A stretch of 64,000 bases of DNA from NCBI RefSeq assembly GCF_000017545.1, contig NC_009718.1, forward strand, positions 1,116,001 through 1,180,000, read 5' to 3'. The notes under the pieces were generated by a model. That model searched no databases and had not been told where the DNA came from. It worked only from the letters and a program-made list of their open reading frames with translations. The DNA comes from Fervidobacterium nodosum Rt17-B1. Lineage in GTDB: Bacteria > Thermotogota > Thermotogae > Thermotogales > Fervidobacteriaceae. The position numbers and the translations under genes are program-made. This document shows, in pieces, positions 63,344 to 64,000 of this stretch; position 1 is the stretch's first letter, and each line of letters begins with the position of its first letter.

Positions 63344-64000
63344 TTAGAATAGTCCTGTAATTTCTCCATTTTCGTCAATATCTATGTTTACTGCAGCTGG
63401 TGCTTTTGGCAAACCTGGCATAAGCATTATTTCGCCTGCTAAAGCTACAACAAATCCTGCACCTGCGCTTATCTGGAAGTCTCTCACCGTAAATTCGTAT
63501 CCAGATGGAGCATTTATCTTTTTGGGATCATCTGAAATGCTATTTTGTGTCTTGGCTATAATTACCGGATAATTTCCAAATCCATTCTTTTTTAACATCG
63601 AAAGTTTTGATTTTGCTGTATCCGTGTAGATAACTTTTCCTGCCCTGTAAATTTCTTTTGCTATTAGTTCTATCTTTTGTTCAACGGGCAAATCACTTGG
63701 TACTAAAGGTTTATAATTACTCGGCACATTTTCAATAGTTTCAACTACTGCTTTTGCAAGTTCTATTGCGCCTTCAGAACCTTTCGCATAGGCTTCGTTA
63801 AGCACGCATTTAGCTGGACTGTTTTTCAAAACAGCTTCTATTTCTTTTTCTGTATCGGTCGAAAATCTGTTCAGCGCAACGACGACGGGCACACCATATT
63901 TTTTCATGTTTTCAATATGTACTTTCAAATTTTCCAAACCCTTAATTACAGCATCTACGTTTTCTTCGTTAAGGTTATCTTTCGAAACTCCGCCATGGTA
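63344..64000 (-). CDS. fhs: Formate-tetrahydrofolate ligase, C-terminal part (5' end outside window)
   Basis: The frame is open to the window edge and reads YHGGVSKDN before the internal TTG at 63937. Visible family blocks are NLKVHIENMKKYGVPVVVALNRF, DTEKEIEAV, AKGSEGAIELA, GNYPVIIAKTQNS, and the C-terminal SAGAGFVVALAGEIMLMPGLPK. It activates formate with tetrahydrofolate using ATP for one-carbon metabolism. About 218 of some 550 residues lie in the window. It connects with the glycine cleavage H protein gene near the other end of the window only through shared pathway. Confidence 0.94.
   Translation of the reverse strand, partial: YHGGVSKDNLNEENVDAVIKGLENLKVHIENMKKYGVPVVVALNRFSTDTEKEIEAVLKNSPAKCVLNEAYAKGSEGAIELAKAVVETIENVPSNYKPLVPSDLPVEQKIELIAKEIYRAGKVIYTDTAKSKLSMLKKNGFGNYPVIIAKTQNSISDDPKKINAPSGYEFTVRDFQISAGAGFVVALAGEIMLMPGLPKAPAAVNIDIDENGEITGLF

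Overview
This window is almost certainly from a Fervidobacterium (Thermotogota). The strongest sign is the secreted subtilase lipoprotein at 39446-41578, which matches my memory of fervidolysin from F. pennivorans along its whole length. Other signs agree: AT-rich sequence, strong GGAGG ribosome binding sites with frequent TTG/GTG starts, SpoVS in a non-sporulating context, a TM1459-like cupin, and the minC plus two M42 peptidases order that I recall from Thermotoga maritima (TM1047-TM1049). Species cannot be fixed from sequence alone.

Layout. 1-5.5 kb: 3' part of recG, gcvH, a small membrane protein, and a pyruvate kinase gene split by an intact ISL3-type insertion sequence (2995-4477) with a perfect 8-bp target duplication. 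5.6-16.6 kb: a dense plus-strand housekeeping run (rpmB, alr, YhaM-like nuclease, topA, PPP-type phosphatase, DUF368 lipid-carrier transporter, pheS, truB, YchF-like GTPase, RemA/DUF370 protein, radical SAM protein). 16.6-23.5 kb, minus strand: spoVS, a five-tRNA operon, the rpmH-rnpA-yidD-yidC-jag-cupin operon, a three-tRNA operon, and a GNAT / TauE-type / VIT1-type operon. 23.7-25.7 kb: a truncated sugar-binding protein gene that keeps LacI-type operators, then a PepV-like dipeptidase. 25.9-38.5 kb: two alpha/beta hydrolases, an NlpC/P60 hydrolase, outer-envelope proteins, an AEC transporter, glyQ-glyS, a polar amino acid ABC transporter, a nuclease-like gene remnant and an exported OB-fold protein.

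38.5-57.1 kb is the most distinctive part. A fervidolysin-like protease lies beside a large companion lipoprotein and a third lipoprotein (minus strand). A second, divergent protease-companion pair lies 9 kb away on the plus strand in the opposite gene order. Between the pairs are glutamate dehydrogenase, an S9 peptidase, a lone ABC exporter half and a diguanylate cyclase. A minor-pilin operon follows. Together with PepV, the S9 enzyme, the two M42 aminopeptidases, the amino acid ABC transporter and glutamate dehydrogenase, this suggests a chain for protein use: extracellular proteolysis, uptake, intracellular peptide trimming and amino acid oxidation (inference). 57.2-64 kb: a second diguanylate cyclase, an HD hydrolase, minC, two M42 peptidases, a second insertion sequence (about 62082-63140) and the 3' part of formate-tetrahydrofolate ligase.

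No CRISPR array, prophage, restriction system or rRNA was seen. The best candidates for new biology are the duplicated protease-companion lipoprotein cassette and the apparent read-through protection built into the ISL3 element. Everything was read by eye; no similarity search was run.
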